From NCBI GenBank assembly GCA_944472155.2, contig OX235279.1, positions 61,663,564 to 61,727,563 on the forward strand: 64,000 nucleotides of DNA. Direction: 5' to 3'. The notes beneath the pieces are model-generated. The model saw only the letters and a list, made by a program, of their open reading frames with translations. It was not told the DNA's origin and ran no database searches. The position numbers were made by a program, and so were the translations under genes. The DNA comes from Trichobilharzia szidati (taxonomy: Eukaryota > Platyhelminthes > Trematoda > Strigeidida > Schistosomatidae). Shown one piece after another: positions 1 to 13,164 of this stretch (positions within the stretch are counted from its first letter, which is position 1; each line of letters opens with the position of its first letter).

Positions 1-2012
1 CAAATGAAATTCTTAAAATAGCTATTCTGAATTCTGGTGGTTTGAATTGATTCAAATCTCTTAGCTGACTCACACCGGATACACGTCTAATGAACTCAGC
101 CCAAAACGAGCGAAATGGCCTTCCAGTGTTTAAATCACTTCATTCTGGCTAGCAAGCACTACTAATGGGTGTAATTGGTATACTACTATTCACATCACTC
201 AGTCAGCAGTAATATAGAAACATGTACCAGGATGTTATGCTGATAAAACAGAAGTTTAATGTAACTAATAGTAATCTAATAATTAATTTAATTGGGTGAG
301 CTGCTATATAGATAATCTAGTGATAATTGGACAATGACTTTATCAAGTGAACAGGGGTAATTTAGAATTACCTTTCTATTAATTAGGGAATGAATTTAAA
401 TGTTACCTTTCTTTTTCGACCTAACGCAATCATCGTAAATTGTATTGGTGTGAATATCATAGCACAAGCTATACTGTGGGAGACATTTGAAACGGAAAAA
501 CCATTTCGGTGCTGTACATTTATCCAGGCAATTTTATCGTTAAATGTTTATAGTTTAATCTGCTCTTACTAGAAATTACTTCGAAAATTGCTTGTATAAT
601 TGGTAAAATGATATTTAAAGAATCAGTCGTGGCAACCCGGTGTGTTATTTATTTTCTTGACTGAATAGTATCATTAGGCCTAACAAAAACGGAATAGCAG
701 ATAAGATTATTATCTCTGTATTTAATACAGATGAACAGTTTCATACCACCATGATTTATGAATTCCATTGCGTAAACTAACCGTTAAATAACTGGTAGAA
801 GTATCTCTCAGGTTTCCGATAATGAAGTTATAATGACATAAATGTTTCAAAACTCACAGTACATATGTATACTTAACACCCTAGATTCACAAAGATAAAA
901 GTCCTCTAAAGGCTTATGTCTGAAACAGAGACTTCTAATCACTTGTCTTCAATCGGAAACATTGCTTGCACTGGTTTATTGATACACTTGTAAGAATTAG
1001 ACGTGGGTTAACTTCGACCTAAAAATAACCACTCTTACAAAACTTCTTCACCGCTTATGGCCTTAATCGTACTCTGCCTAGCGTGCAAGTACTAACGAAC
1101 AGAATCAAGGTTAAAAGACTTGAGATGACTGGTGTAACTGGCACCGAATTGTATTTACACAAAAGAGATATGGAATTTGATAAGAAATAAGAGGTATACA
1201 CTTATCTGGAGGTGAGACGGTGGTCAGCTCGGAGAGTGTACTGGATGAAAGCACAGCGAGAGAGCGAAAGCGAAACCGTACAGGAGGTTCGCGAATCCAA
1301 AGTGGAAGTGGGGTTAAAGGTCAGGCTGAGTTCGTTCAAACAAAAGTTTGAAGGTACAATGTACACTACACACTGATGCATTTTTTTCATTGACAAGTGT
1401 GGTATGCACCAAGACAAGAGTCTGATAAAACGGAAAATAAATCGAAATTCTATTAACGTATCCCTATTCTGTTTCTGTATTAGCCGTGAATATTGTGTGT
1501 ATAAAAAATAATGCAGCATCATGAATAGTCATATTGCAAAAGTCATTATTTTTGTCCTTGTAATTTTACAGAATCACCTCATGTCCCATGTTTTTTTTTA
1601 TTTTAGTGCTGCACTTTTCCAAATGAAATCAACAGAATATCTTTGTCAAAGCAATCTGTATGCTTAATAACATTAAAATGAAAACAACAAAAATCTACTC
1701 ATAAACTGACCAACTCAAGTATACAATGAAAGTTATAAAACTGGGACTTTTTTCACTATTACATAGTTTTCTAGATGAGTTAGAAGAATTCACATTGTTG
1801 AAACTTTCATTAATATTAAAGATGACGAGTATCATTTGCAGAAAGACTACTATTAAGATACCAGGAGGTTAAAGTATTTAATAAATTTGACTCCTAAATT
1901 AAACAGTGGCTTCAGAATAAACAATGGAAATTAATAAATCCTCTTTTTAATTATACTAAGTTAAACCTGCATCTCAAATTTGGTTTTGCCATATACCAAA
2001 ACATTTTATATA

Positions 2013-2047
<35 letters not shown>

Positions 2048-3947
2048 TCCAACAGCTAGATGATATAAGTTTCTTGAATCAAAACCCATCCATTTAACAA
2101 GCTTTTTTCAATGTTTTTGAAAAATAAGTTAAGTTTTTTTCCAAGATATTGTTAATATCCCATCTCATCAAGGTGTGAAAGTTCTAGTCACCTAAAATTT
2201 TGGCTGCTCATTCCCAATTTAGTTGCTATAGTGCATTTCTTTCTTTATGTGGAGATGTGAAAGAAATGCAAATAACATATTTAAACTGTCAGTTTTGACG
2301 GGTTATTTCGTATATGGTTAAAAAATTCTTAAAAAAATAAGTTATTTTACAGAATTTGTTGGAGGATTTCATCATGAGCTGACATATCCATTTAGGGAAC
2401 CATTGAAAAACTAACATTCTGAATTTAGAAATTACTATCATTTGTTTGTAAAACCTGCCATTTATTTTCCAACCTAAAAATGTCATGTATATGTGACTTT
2501 TTGCATGTGATGAAAGGCTGTTAATGTGCCAGGATTATGATTGAACTAAAATTCAGAAATGTGGATTCTAGTGTATTGAAACAAGGCAGCAACACGTCTG
2601 ATACAGTCAGTAATTCCTAGTCTTTCATTTTATTCAAACGGAAACTCATATGTATCTTTTCCTGTATGGTTTCAAGGAGTACGTTGGCCACTGAAATGTA
2701 ACCACTGTGGTGCGTCTAGTACAGTGGTGTTGGTGCTGACTGAATTCGGTCAGTCTAGTAGATTGGACAGTATTTGGACAACTCGTGTTTGTAAAAGATT
2801 ATCACTACGTTAACAGTAATACACATAACATTCACATTTGTGTCATGGTCACTAGCTTACTGAAAACGTTGTAGTTTAGTTAAGATGAAGGTTAATTTTA
2901 AAATACACAGTTTAGTAACTTTAGAAATTTTTATTTTGCGTGATCTGATGGTAAAAATATCTGGTTAAATCTATTGTTTTACGAAACTACAGACAAAATT
3001 CTCCTGGTGACAAACACACTCTTTATTCCTAGTATAGCTGACCGTTTTACACGTCTACTTTGACCGTTTACTGGCAAACCATTTACATTATCAGTCGACA
3101 CTTTGTTTGTCATGAGGCTAAATAATTGTCTTTTTAATCCAATAGACTTGAGAGTCACATCAGTTTCTAATGTAGCGAAGAGTATTTTGTATTGACTGTT
3201 TTCGCTTGTTACAAGGTTGATTTATTTTATTCAGTTTGACGCCGTGTTCATTCTGTTTGTGTCACTTGACTCATATTGGTGGTATGCTTAAATCAGTGAG
3301 CTAGCTAATTCTCCATCCATAAGAATACATCTCGTTTGCTCTATTTCATGTGATTTGAATCATCCACTTACATTGTCGAATCGAAGTGTTTACTAACACC
3401 CGTATTTAAATAGGTTTCAATCTACTAATATTGTCCAGTATTCAGAATAACGACATTGACACTGAACACGTAACTTTCGTTGGATTATAGAACCTGAGCC
3501 AGTATGAACGCTGTGCACGAACTGAGGTTTAAATTTCATCCTAATCTAGTTTTTAAGTACTGCTTGGACGATGGGTTGATAGCACGTTAGGGTTAGGGCT
3601 AAGTTAAAGACTCCGTATAGGGTTAGGATTGTGTGTTTTATTGCTGTTATCTACACTTTTTTATAAATAAATAAATGGCAGGATAGCGTGTCGTCTTTGA
3701 TATGAAACTTAAAAGCTGATACACTTCATTGTGATTAGGAAGTATTCTTAATTTATGTTAGTGCAAACTATCGTCTTTAATGTGTTTTATTATTATTGTG
3801 TGTACTTTTCTCGTAAGTAAACGGCTTTTTCTCATTTGTCGTCTCAAGGTCACTCGTGAGTTTGCACTTCCTGCTCCCTGCTGCCTAATGAAAACAAAGC
3901 CTGTAAAGAATGAACACTTACTGATGTTTTGTTTTCTTTCTTTCCAG
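1..3947. other. Non-coding stretch, probable intron or upstream DNA
   Basis: I see no convincing coding region or recognisable transposon on either strand. The open frames here are short, AT-driven and lack paired splice sites. The stretch precedes a well-formed 3' splice site at 3947/3948, so at least its right part is probably intron of the gene that ends there. It holds a TA microsatellite near 2.0 kb and a TTAGGG doublet at 3587-3598. Confidence 0.5.
2005..2048. repeat. (TA)n microsatellite
   Basis: An interrupted run of TA dinucleotides, broken by two short AAA interruptions. It is simple sequence and nothing indicates a function. Confidence 0.9.
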
Positions 3948-4084
3948 GAAGAGACTGGAGAGTTAATGCTCTGACAAAAGAGGCACAACCATTTCAGAGA
4001 CTTAACATTTACAAGGACAAGAAAGCGTGGCATATTTTGAAGGCTGTATCAGATAACCCCTTGCTCAGCTTGTCTATTGCCTAA
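3948..4084 (+). CDS. Terminal coding exon of an unidentified gene
   Basis: The exon follows a strong 3' splice site, a pyrimidine-rich run ending in CCAG at 3947. It enters with two bases of a split codon and reads 44 codons to TAA at 4082-4084. The translation begins RDWRVNALTKEAQPFQRL and ends NPLLSLSIA. It is charged and mixed in composition, unlike the AT-driven frames around it. An AATAAA lies 53 bp after the stop, which fits a real 3' end. I do not recognise the protein family, and no upstream exon could be tied to it inside the window, so the preceding intron is probably long or the gene starts to the left. An ORF on the opposite strand (3758-4033) is its shadow. Seen: splice site, frame, stop and poly(A) signal. 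Inferred: that it is expressed. Confidence 0.6.
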
Positions 4085-4136
4085 ATTGTTTGTCTAGTTG
4101 CTCATTTGTCTGTTACACTGTAGATTTTTCTAGGAA

Positions 4137-4142
4137 AATAAA
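4137..4142 (+). promoter_or_regulatory. Poly(A) signal AATAAA
   Basis: A canonical hexamer 53 bp after the TAA of the terminal exon at 3948-4084, on the same strand. The distance is normal for a 3' UTR. Confidence 0.6.
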
Positions 4143-7100
4143 ACAAACACATTGTGGTTTGTTAGAGCTTGCTTTGGATGGATTAATATTGCTTTGAGTG
4201 AAAGATTACTGGTAATTAATTTATCCGAAAACTATAAACAAGGAGGGAGGAATTTCCCAGAATAAAGCTATTATTATTGATAAATAATACTTTAGTAATA
4301 AAGGTTGATTAAATTATATTGCATAATGGCTAAGTCTACTAAATTTCACATGGTTAAAGTATATTTCAGGAGTTTAGTACAATGTTCAACAATGACACAT
4401 TAGTTACTATTTTAAAGAACCAATGCTAATTTAACTTTTCGGCGATATACACTTTGCAAGTGCACTTTTGAGGAATGGAAATGTTGTCGAACCTTTTCAA
4501 AAATAATATGAAACTGACGCTGTAAATTCTGCTTAATTTGAATATTTTAATAAAAGCAGTTTAACTTAAGCACTGAGGTAGTGAATTATTCTAACCACTT
4601 AGTTTGCTTTTCTTTTTGTGGTATTAACTGATGACAAAGCTGAACCATGTCAGAATTGCCATGGCGAACGGAAATTCAGCCTCAGTGACCACCGGTTAAC
4701 CTTTGCATCATCTCTGACTGTAAATTCGCTATCGGGCAAGCAGCTTTTAACTGTGTCTTATCATTGGCAATGAAGTGACACATTATCCAACATTTTACGT
4801 ATTAGCGGTACTTAACAGAAAATCAGGCATAATGTTTCTAAATCGATGGGTTACTCTGAGATATAACTTAAGAAATGACTACTTGAGATTTATTCAAGTC
4901 AGTCTTAGGCTTTTCTAGAAAAATATTAGATAACTATATACCAATGGACCTCAAAACCATCTTTCTACTGCTAGAAAAGTGGACACACAGCCTTCCAAGT
5001 AGTAAAGACACTCCTAGGTGTTAAGTATAGAATGACATGATCCATGTGCTGAAATTTCCTACTAGAGATTCAGAATCAAGTCTCCATTTTTCACTTCCTA
5101 AACAAATTTGATTTCAAAACAGCCAAAAATAACATTAGTGTTTTAGACGGAATCAATACGATTTGACTGCTTCAGTGATTTCTAAGTGTTCGAGTGATTG
5201 GACATTAGACATTTCTAGACACCCTTCCAATAGACGTGACTATAGTTCTAACTTTGAGATTTTGAGATGCTATTTACGCCCTAGTGTGCAGTTATACGAC
5301 TTAGTTTTCTCAGATTATACTTAACAATCTTTATTTTTTGTACACAAAAGACTGCTTGTAACTAATACAGTGTATTAACTGGACGTCAACACCGTGTATA
5401 TCCTAAACTTGTAGTCAAAATCCTGCTAAAACAGTTAAAAACCAATTTAATTTTATCACTTTGGCAGATGAAAAGATCATTTTTTACCATCTTTGTAGCT
5501 TATATGGAATCACGTTTTGAGTGTTTTTGTAAATGTGTTGTTTTTTTGAATTTGCTGCAGTTGCTAACGTTAAATGGAAATATTATTCATTCACCTATGT
5601 TACGTGTACCACGTTTTCACTGTCAGTTGTCATTTGTTTATTATATTCGTTATTTTGAAAATTTCTGTAACCAGGTAAATTTGTCTCTTAAATTCTAGTT
5701 GATTTAAAATTTTCATTCATTTCTTGTCGCAGTGATTAAAAAAAATTTTAAATCTGTCTGAAAATAATTGTTAGACAGGAGATTTGGTATTACTGTTAAC
5801 AAGCTGTTTTACTGGCATGCGGTAATATTTGCAGTTGTTCTCTTGGTTACCCACATTGTGAGCGGTTCAGATGAATGCTTAATCAGTTGCCATTTGAAAA
5901 CTGGAGGAAGCAATGCTTTTCTTATTAATATCTACACCAGTGTATATTGCACTTAAGGATCCAGAAGCCATTTGATTGGGAAAAACTACGACATCAATAA
6001 AAATCCTGATCACTTACACCTTTGAGCCGAAATTGAAGAAGGTTTAAAGCACTTACAGGAGGTAACCGTTGTATTAATTCTTAAACTTCAAGGTGACAAA
6101 TGCGCAGTGTATTGATAAGGAGTTTAAGGTTAGCGTCAAGAAATGTCAGCAACCTACTGCAACATACTCAAAGTATCATAGCCTGACTACACCAGCATGT
6201 CATACGAATAAACGTCATTCTTCTGAAAATTAGACAACAAAATTTACGACGTAAACGAAATTTATTATTAATCCAGCTGTTTTGATGTTTTCATTCAAGA
6301 AAAAATAGTGACCTCGCCAATAATAAACCTACACTACACCATATCTTATACCAGTAATGAAATGTTAGCATGTTCACATATATGTTTGGTTGACCTCTTA
6401 TCGATGAATAGGAATGTTCAAACTATTCCTTTGTGGATTTCGTAAAAGTCAGTTAAGTTATATTTGTATACCAGATAACAACTAATATCTACTACACAGA
6501 AGATTACATATTTCACTCAAAGAAAAAGTGTTATTCTGTGATGTTCTGAACTGCCGAAACAATTCTAGCCATAATATTTAAAATGAAGAGCTTTCAACTT
6601 TGATATCGGTGAGAATGTCATCATACTAGAATATCACTATGTCCGCCTGACGAATAGCCAGTCAGAATAAACTATCTTGATGAACTATTCTGCTAATCTT
6701 ATTCAGGGAGATGACATCAGTAAACCTATTTTCTAAAGCAAAATGCCATCCTGTAGAGAAATTATGAACCGTCATATACTGCCGTCTGAACATTTACGTA
6801 TGTTTGTAAAAGAATACTAAGTTTCTCGTTCGAGTCTCGACCAATGAACATTTTTTAACCAAAAAGGAATAGACAAATGTAACTTTCGTTTCCCGAGACA
6901 CAAACAAAGGAATAATACCTGTTGAGTGTGTTTAAAAATATATTTGAATTGGATTTTAAAAAATCTAAAATGATTATAATTATTCACATTTGACTTTTGA
7001 AAAGAATGAAATAAATTTAATGACATTGCTTGCAATGAATCATTAGAAAGAAATGTAAACTTTGTACCTTGTAAACCTATGTTCTCAGTGGTCATTTTCA

Positions 7101-7560
7101 ATGCGTTATAAATTATTCAGTTTTCTGTGACACTTTGTTGTAGCAATATGACAGACAAATTAAATGTAATTCTGACGACGTGATGAGATTTTAAATGCTA
7201 TGATTACTTACATTAATTGATTTATATATAAAAAAGAGTGAAGAAGGATGATAATACTGAAAACTCATCTTCATTGTCTTAAGTCATTCCTTACAGCTGC
7301 AAGTAACAAATAGGTTAAAATATGAAAATATGTAGTGAAAATTGAGAGGGAAAATTATTTATTCTTCAGCTGCTCTTATAGTTCGAGAACAAAGTAATTT
7401 TTAATGTATGTTTTGGAAATGTTAGTCATTGATAATTGAAGAAATTCAGTTGAAATTAGTGGGTAAGACAATAGCTTGTCGTAGAGGAAATTGAAGTCGG
7501 CAAACCTGACTAAGATCATTGATTTCATCACTTCAGTTGTTAAGATTTATTTATCAGCCA
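4143..7560. other. Intergenic or intronic DNA, nothing recognised
   Basis: AT-rich DNA with no element or gene I can support. The longer open frames (5468-5698, 5768-5956 on + and 6817-7101 on -) are rich in F, L, Y and N, as random AT-rich frames are, and have no matching splice-site pairs. Confidence 0.4.
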
Positions 7561-7564
7561 ACAT

Positions 7565-7790
7565 CCGTTAGAGAACCAATGGACACCAGTGAACACTAAA
7601 CAGCTTTTTAGTTCTAATTCGGTACTCTTCAACAGTACACATAAATGAACCCACCAGAAATGGAAAATAGGAACTTCACGTCACGAGGCAAACTTGTTAG
7701 TCCCACTCCAACAATTCATGAATTTTAACCTCTAGGATATCATGATGTACTGCAAGCTCCATCTAGCGCGATGAAATCTACCTTGAAGTC
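7565..7790 (-). repeat. Degenerate tRNA-like SINE, family 1
   Basis: This is a worn copy of the repeat seen better at 13165-13558 and 60018-60480. Matching blocks occur in the same order: GTTAGAGAACCAATGG, then a 'gtac' block, then 'aggaacttcacgtcacgagg' where the others have the tRNA-like arm, then 'attcatgaattttaacctct'. The tRNA-like box B is no longer intact. The orientation is that of the 13-kb copy. Confidence 0.45.
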
Positions 7791-8071
7791 AATCAAACTT
7801 TCACAGATCAGCACTTTAAATGGTTGAATTCTAGCCTAATAAGTAAGTGGATTACTGGTGACTCTTGAATGACAGACAGACAAGGTACAAAGATGAATTA
7901 CTGAATGCCGAATAGGACTTAGGTTTAAACCAAAAACAGACTTAACATCTTTGTAGTGCTGTCTCATTCTATTAACAAAAAACTTGATAATTTAAAAATG
8001 AATATTTAGTGGTTTCATTTCAGTGATTAGTTATTACAATATAGAGTAATCAAGAGACAAATGACTGTTAC

Positions 8072-8256
8072 TTGATCATTGTGCAAGTTGTCTGCATCTT
8101 CTATCGTCTTATTACTTTTTCTCTCTTCTATTTTAGGAACTATTTTACCATCTACATTAAATAGTCGAAAACATCTGTTTTCAGATATGTTTTGATTAGT
8201 AACATGACATGCCTCAGGTAACTTTACATCATGCTCAACCAATTTGTGTGAATTCA
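8072..8256 (-). CDS. Candidate internal exon, unidentified gene
   Basis: On the minus strand an acceptor ending CTCTCAG (8257) is followed by two bases of a split codon and 61 open codons. The frame then runs into a GTAACA donor at 8071 and ends in phase 0. The translation is hydrophilic and rich in E, K, D, N and H (for example NVDGKIVPKIEERKSNKTI), unlike the hydrophobic random frames nearby. No adjacent exon could be joined to it with confidence and I recognise no family. It could be a cryptic open stretch, but the acceptor, donor and composition together favour a real exon. Confidence 0.4.
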
Positions 8257-8945
8257 CTGAGAGATTAGTTGTGGTAATTAAAAATTTCTATTACTCTACT
8301 GTTTAAATCCGTACTGTTGTTAATATTTATTATATAAGTCACAATTAATTCTGCCAAATACAAATTCCTAAATTCTACCCAGTCTGTGTTGTTGTTTGGT
8401 TTCCTGTGATTCGGTCATTGTGATATAATACTACAAATAACTATTACATTAGTTTTAATAAACCGAAAGCTGGAGCTGCAGCAGAAACAAATAATTCCCC
8501 TTAAGTAGATTTATCTTCCTTACAAACATTAGACCATAGAATCTTAAAAGGAGAATCGACTTTTTCTTCTAGCTATATACAACTTGGTTGCTGCACGGTA
8601 AAAATATCATCTTTCCAGTCCTAAGTGTATTTGTCGATGTAATACGTAATGATCCTACCAATCTGAGATGTTCTTTAATGTTGTATGTTGTGGTTCACTG
8701 TAATCTGATACGGAATGCTTAGAATCAGTTTCAAGTATTAGTTTACAGGGATTTGACTCATTTCAAGTTAGATCACTATGACTCCTGTGGTCATTGGTGA
8801 GTATTGCTAAAATATCCAATGCTACAATGAAACAACTGTGCAGTACTCCCTTGTTTTCTATGGTTCTCTAATTGGTCTTGGTTTGTCATCTAACTCGAAA
8901 TATTACGAACCAACTTTCAGGAGTAGGTTACTGCTGAAGTATGTG

Positions 8946-9269
8946 TGTAACGACAGAAGGCAAGAGTCAGGCAACAGATCATTTATTAAGGACATCAACG
9001 CATATTTATATATTTTCATGTACATTATTATAGTTTAGTTAAGCAAATAAACACAGTCTTCTGATTGGTTGTTTCTCACGTAAAGTTAATCTTTCATCTA
9101 TTTGTGACTGTTTCTTGAATGTCAAATCCTCTATATGTTAACTGCATCCGCCTACGCAAAGTCTGCTGTGGTCGGTTTTGAATCAATCTTTGTTCACCTT
9201 TTCTCACGACAAATCTTGGGAACGTAAATATTGACGTAAATTACTGTCTGCCAATTCGGCTAGTAGACA
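8946..9269 (+). repeat. Dispersed repeat, possible solo LTR (copy 1)
   Basis: About 320 bp matched in reverse orientation by 52266-52589, with clear similarity over the whole length. The shared unit starts TGTAAC and ends ...TAGTAGACA, so it has TG...CA termini like a retroviral-type LTR. It also carries AATAAA about 100 bp in. No coding sequence flanks it, which suggests a solo LTR. No clear target duplication is visible at its ends, so the LTR reading is an inference; a SINE or MITE is possible. Confidence 0.55.
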
Positions 9270-10770
9270 GCTCTCACCACATGTGGGTTTCGCATTGAGC
9301 AATGCAGGCTACAATTGTTTTAGAAGCATGAATTTCTTAATGGTTGGTTGTTGATAAGAGTTGCTGATTATGGCTAACAAGAATAAAGCCAGTTTTTATT
9401 GTCTTCTGCCAGTTCTCTACAACTTTATATGATCATTAACTTTTCCTGACTAGTTCACCTGTCAGAGAACGAGGGGAATCATTAGTTGACTGGTTTAATG
9501 TATAATCTTTTTTTCTCTTTTAACCTTTAAGGTTTCACTTCGTGTTATTTCGTATCGAAAACGACTTACATAAATATTAGTCTGTTTTGCTTAAAAACTA
9601 GAGATACAGAAAAGGTAAGCAAAATATAAGGTGTAATAGGCTAAATAGTGACTGATTGTTCGAGTAGAATGAACAGAAGCGTTTCTGTTCCCCCCCCCCA
9701 CCGCATTTGAGAGTAGTCCACGTCATAAGGTGAGGATTCAAATGATGAGTGAAGTCTGTTAGCTGATTTTTCGGATTCTGTCAACCAGCTAGGCATGTGA
9801 AGAACCCGGTCATTTAGACATGGAGTTGGGTTAACATAAGTGATCCACAGGACATCCTATATTCGTCTTCTACGCGAATACTCATCGTGTGAATTTGTCT
9901 ATATATATGAAAATGACTATTCATTTTTTGAGATTCAAGCGGTAATCTTTTAGAAGCGTATAGAGAGAATGGCCTTTTAACTATTTACACCACAAAATCC
10001 CCTCAGAATGTTGAAGCGACTATACAGATCACAAAACGTACACTCCAAGTTTGTAATCTCATCACAATATAAATTTTTCCGAAATTACGGATAGACGATG
10101 GCAGTAACTGTTATTTTTTTAGCATTAGTTATCAAACTGTTTAGCTGCAGGAGATGATTGGATAAAAAAACGGTTTTTTCATTAGGTTATTTTCGTTTAT
10201 GTCCGGAGAAAAAAACACAACTCTAATTAGCTTTATTTTTACACTGTTAGATTACAGTAGTAGGCACTATAGGAGAAATATTAGAATTTGGAATATTGGA
10301 ATATCAAAATAACTAAAACTAATTTCATGTAAATCCATCTGATACGATTTCTGGGGATGAACTCCTATCATTGCTTTGTTAACGCTGTTATGCGTGAAGC
10401 CACCTCCTTTTATATGATAGAAGTTAAAAGTACATACTTCAAGATGTCAGTCAAACTGGTATACAGACAAATGCTCACTACAGAAAATATCTATAGCTAA
10501 TTGATGAAAGATGCCAGAACGCTTTTAAATAAATTGACTACAACCTATGTTGTGGTAATGCAATGTGTATAGTGATTCAACACACGTCAAATCGACCTAA
10601 TAGATGTATAGTGAGCGAATGGATTTTTTTCAAAATATTCATCAAATTGTTTTTTAAACGGTTATACTTTTTAGAGAAGCGAATACCACTTATTTCGCCA
10701 TCATGATTGGCCATGGATTAAAATTATTCCGAGTACATACACTTAATTTTTTGTGACATAATAATTAAAG
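9270..10770. other. Non-coding stretch
   Basis: No gene or recognised repeat. A short poly-C run occurs near 9690-9700. The right end meets the truncated LINE that starts at about 10771. Confidence 0.4.
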
Positions 10771-11583
10771 TATTCAAATCTTTTCCCATCTTCAAATGAC
10801 ATTAATTTTGTTAAATATGCTGACGACCTGACTGCATCTTTGCCTGTCAAATGTCAAAGCGACTACTCTAAACTTAATGGCTTTCTGTCAGAAATCAGTC
10901 AGTGGTCCGAGGAAAACGGTCTTACCCTAAACCCTTCCAAATGCCAAACAGTCAATTTCACCTTTAGGCATAAATCAGACCTAAACAAACTGGTTGACTC
11001 TCACGAGGTATGCAGCATAGACTGCACTGAAATAGAAACCAAATCGGAAATTAAATACCTAGGCGTCATTCTATCTGCTGATCTCTCCTGGTCTTCTCAT
11101 ATCTTAGCAATTTCTAAGAAAATATTCCGTCTTACCTTCTACATCAAGAAGTTAAAACATTCTGGTATTACCCAACCCTTACTCCTACAATTCGTTAATT
11201 CTCGCATCCTGCCTATTATTCTCTATTGTTCCCCCTTAGTTTTTCCCGGGCTACTGAAGAAGGACTATATCTTATTACGCAGGATGTTAAAGGTTGTCAG
11301 CAGGGTAATCAACGTGCCACTTAACCAGCTTGTTAATATTCTGGTTGACAGGCACATGGACTCATGTGAAAAATGGGCCAAATCCATTCTGTCTAACTCA
11401 CACCACCCTCTTCACTCACAAATCTCCCCTTGCATCTCATCAGGTAAAACCAGAAGCCAATATAGAAAACTATATGCTCGCACCAGCAAGTACAAAAACT
11501 CAACCATACCCTACTTAGCTCGTGTTCTGTGTGATAAAGAAAGCATTAGGCGTGACACCTATAATTCATTAAATAGTCAGTAG
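10771..11583 (+). pseudogene. 5'-truncated LINE reverse transcriptase (CR1/jockey-like)
   Basis: One open frame covers the C-terminal half of a non-LTR reverse transcriptase. It opens a few residues before the catalytic motif FVKYADD (10807-10827), the motif C of the palm. It continues through a typical WSEENGLTLNPSKC motif D block and a KYLGVILSADLSW motif E block, then a long thumb/C-terminal region with VNSRILPIILYCSPLVFPG. The frame stays open to TAG at 11581-11583, so it has gathered few mutations and may be young. Motifs A and B, the fingers and the endonuclease are missing, the usual result of incomplete target-primed reverse transcription. The 3' UTR and tail follow. Family placement is by general likeness to CR1/jockey-group proteins and is not exact. 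Confidence 0.8.
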
Positions 11584-11930
11584 TACAACTGGATCTCATC
11601 TTTCCAACCCACTTCATCAATAGGTACAAGATTTTCTTTCTTTCTTTTCCTTTTCTCTCTATCTCTTTTTTTCCGTTATGTGCTGCTTTGTTTCTTTCTC
11701 TCGCTTACACCAGTAAATATGACAGCTCCTACTTTTCTAACACCTTCAAACACTGTTTCAGCTTTACCTTTGCTACCAACATACCAATGTGTTGTTGTCA
11801 TAATGAACTGAGATTTCCTTAATCTATGTAGAATTCTATTTATTGATAATGTACTAACTGGATGCAATACTGTAGTAAAAATGTTGAGAATTCTATTCTG
11901 TATCACATGTACTGTTTTGGAATAAAGCAA

Positions 11931-11979
<49 letters not shown>
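11584..11979 (+). repeat. LINE 3' UTR with (ATT)n tail
   Basis: This continues the LINE at 10771-11583. It ends TTTTGGAATAAAGC followed by about 16 ATT units (11931-11979). A simple-repeat tail after an AATAAA-like motif marks the 3' end of the element. The last 50 bp before the tail recur in reverse orientation at 13708-13790, which confirms that this is the element terminus. Confidence 0.75.
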
Positions 11980-12145
11980 GGTGTCTAGTTTTACAACAGT
12001 CTTCTTGTCAAAAATATTAAATAGAAATACTAGTCATATCTCAGGGTTTATCACTTAGCAATTAAGGAGGATGATAGATTTAGGAAGTGGAAATTTTCAA
12101 GAAGTCAGCAAATACTATGTGTTATTTTGTCCTCATGTTTTACAG

Positions 12146-12249
12146 TGGATGGACTAACTGATACCAAAACACTTGAAGAGAAACAAGAAAACGGCTGTAT
12201 TGCAGCTGCTTGCCTGAAAGAGACTAATTTTTTGAATCATGAAAGAAAA
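12146..12249 (+). CDS. Candidate internal exon, unidentified gene
   Basis: A TGTTTTACAG acceptor ending at 12145 is followed by two bases of a split codon and 34 open codons, ending at a GTGTGT donor (12250) in phase 0. The translation runs DGLTDTKTLEEKQENGCIAA and so on, charged and coding-like. It lies on the same strand as the gene ending at 23258, but no chain of exons between them could be shown, so membership in that gene is only possible. The family is not recognised. The frame stays open beyond the donor to 12366, with more random-looking composition. Confidence 0.35.
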
Positions 12250-13164
12250 GTGTGTTTGTTATTATTAAATACATGTACAGTCTCTTCTGTTTTTCCGATT
12301 AGATGCATTACATTACACTTAATATATAGACCTCTACTTATAAATTTAAGCAAGCTAACTTTTTAATGATGGACTGTTTCTATCATTCTTCATTTCACAG
12401 TTCATACTACATCCTCAAACTCAATCCAAAATACATAGGTATCACGAGCAACTGTTAGGTTAACACAAGGTCCACAGAGGGTATTAATATTTGCAAACAG
12501 TCAAGTGTCTTTATGAAAATTTATGTGTAATTGTCTTCCATAAAGCATTTCCCCTGATAATTAGCAGTGTGTGAATCCCATTTGATAAGAATGACTGGTG
12601 TATGCACGAAACAAAGCACTTCTGTTGTAACAGCACTCACTATAAATACCTTACAAAAAGAGAGGATGGTACATAATGTTCAGCAGACTAAATATCTGTT
12701 ACAACTAAAATGAAACAATTCATTATCCCCTTTAAACAAAGATTCACATTTTACGGATATGTAGTGACAGACAAAGAGCAAATGAAGGAAACTAAGTGAA
12801 GCATTTAAGTATCAGTCGTAATGTGCATAAATTTTTTTTATTTTTAGAACGTTCAACATTTTCACATCTATTTATTTATATTGATTTCTTGAGTGCACTC
12901 CAAGAGTGTATCGTCAAAACTACTGGTCATATTCCGTTCCTTGGCCGAAGAACTTTAGTTAGCACTTAGTATAGTCACTTATGAAAGAATTGGACATTCA
13001 TTACAAATCAAGTGAGTAAGATTCATAAGAACCAAAGTCGCTTGTAAAAAAAACTTCAGAAAGCCTACCTCCCAATATTTTACTGATAACATATAGCAGT
13101 AATCAAACAAACTCATTAGGTTTTACTATGATAATAAGAAGTCAAACAAATAACTTTTTTACCA
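12250..13164. other. Non-coding stretch
   Basis: Between the candidate exon and the SINE. No gene, RNA or repeat recognised. Confidence 0.4.

Noticed and set aside
1202..1522. 106-codon ORF on -
   Set aside because: Composition is not protein-like, with no motif, splice context or homologue recognised.
3587..3598. Interstitial telomeric repeat
   Set aside because: Only two TTAGGG units and one more partial unit nearby; too short to mean more than chance.
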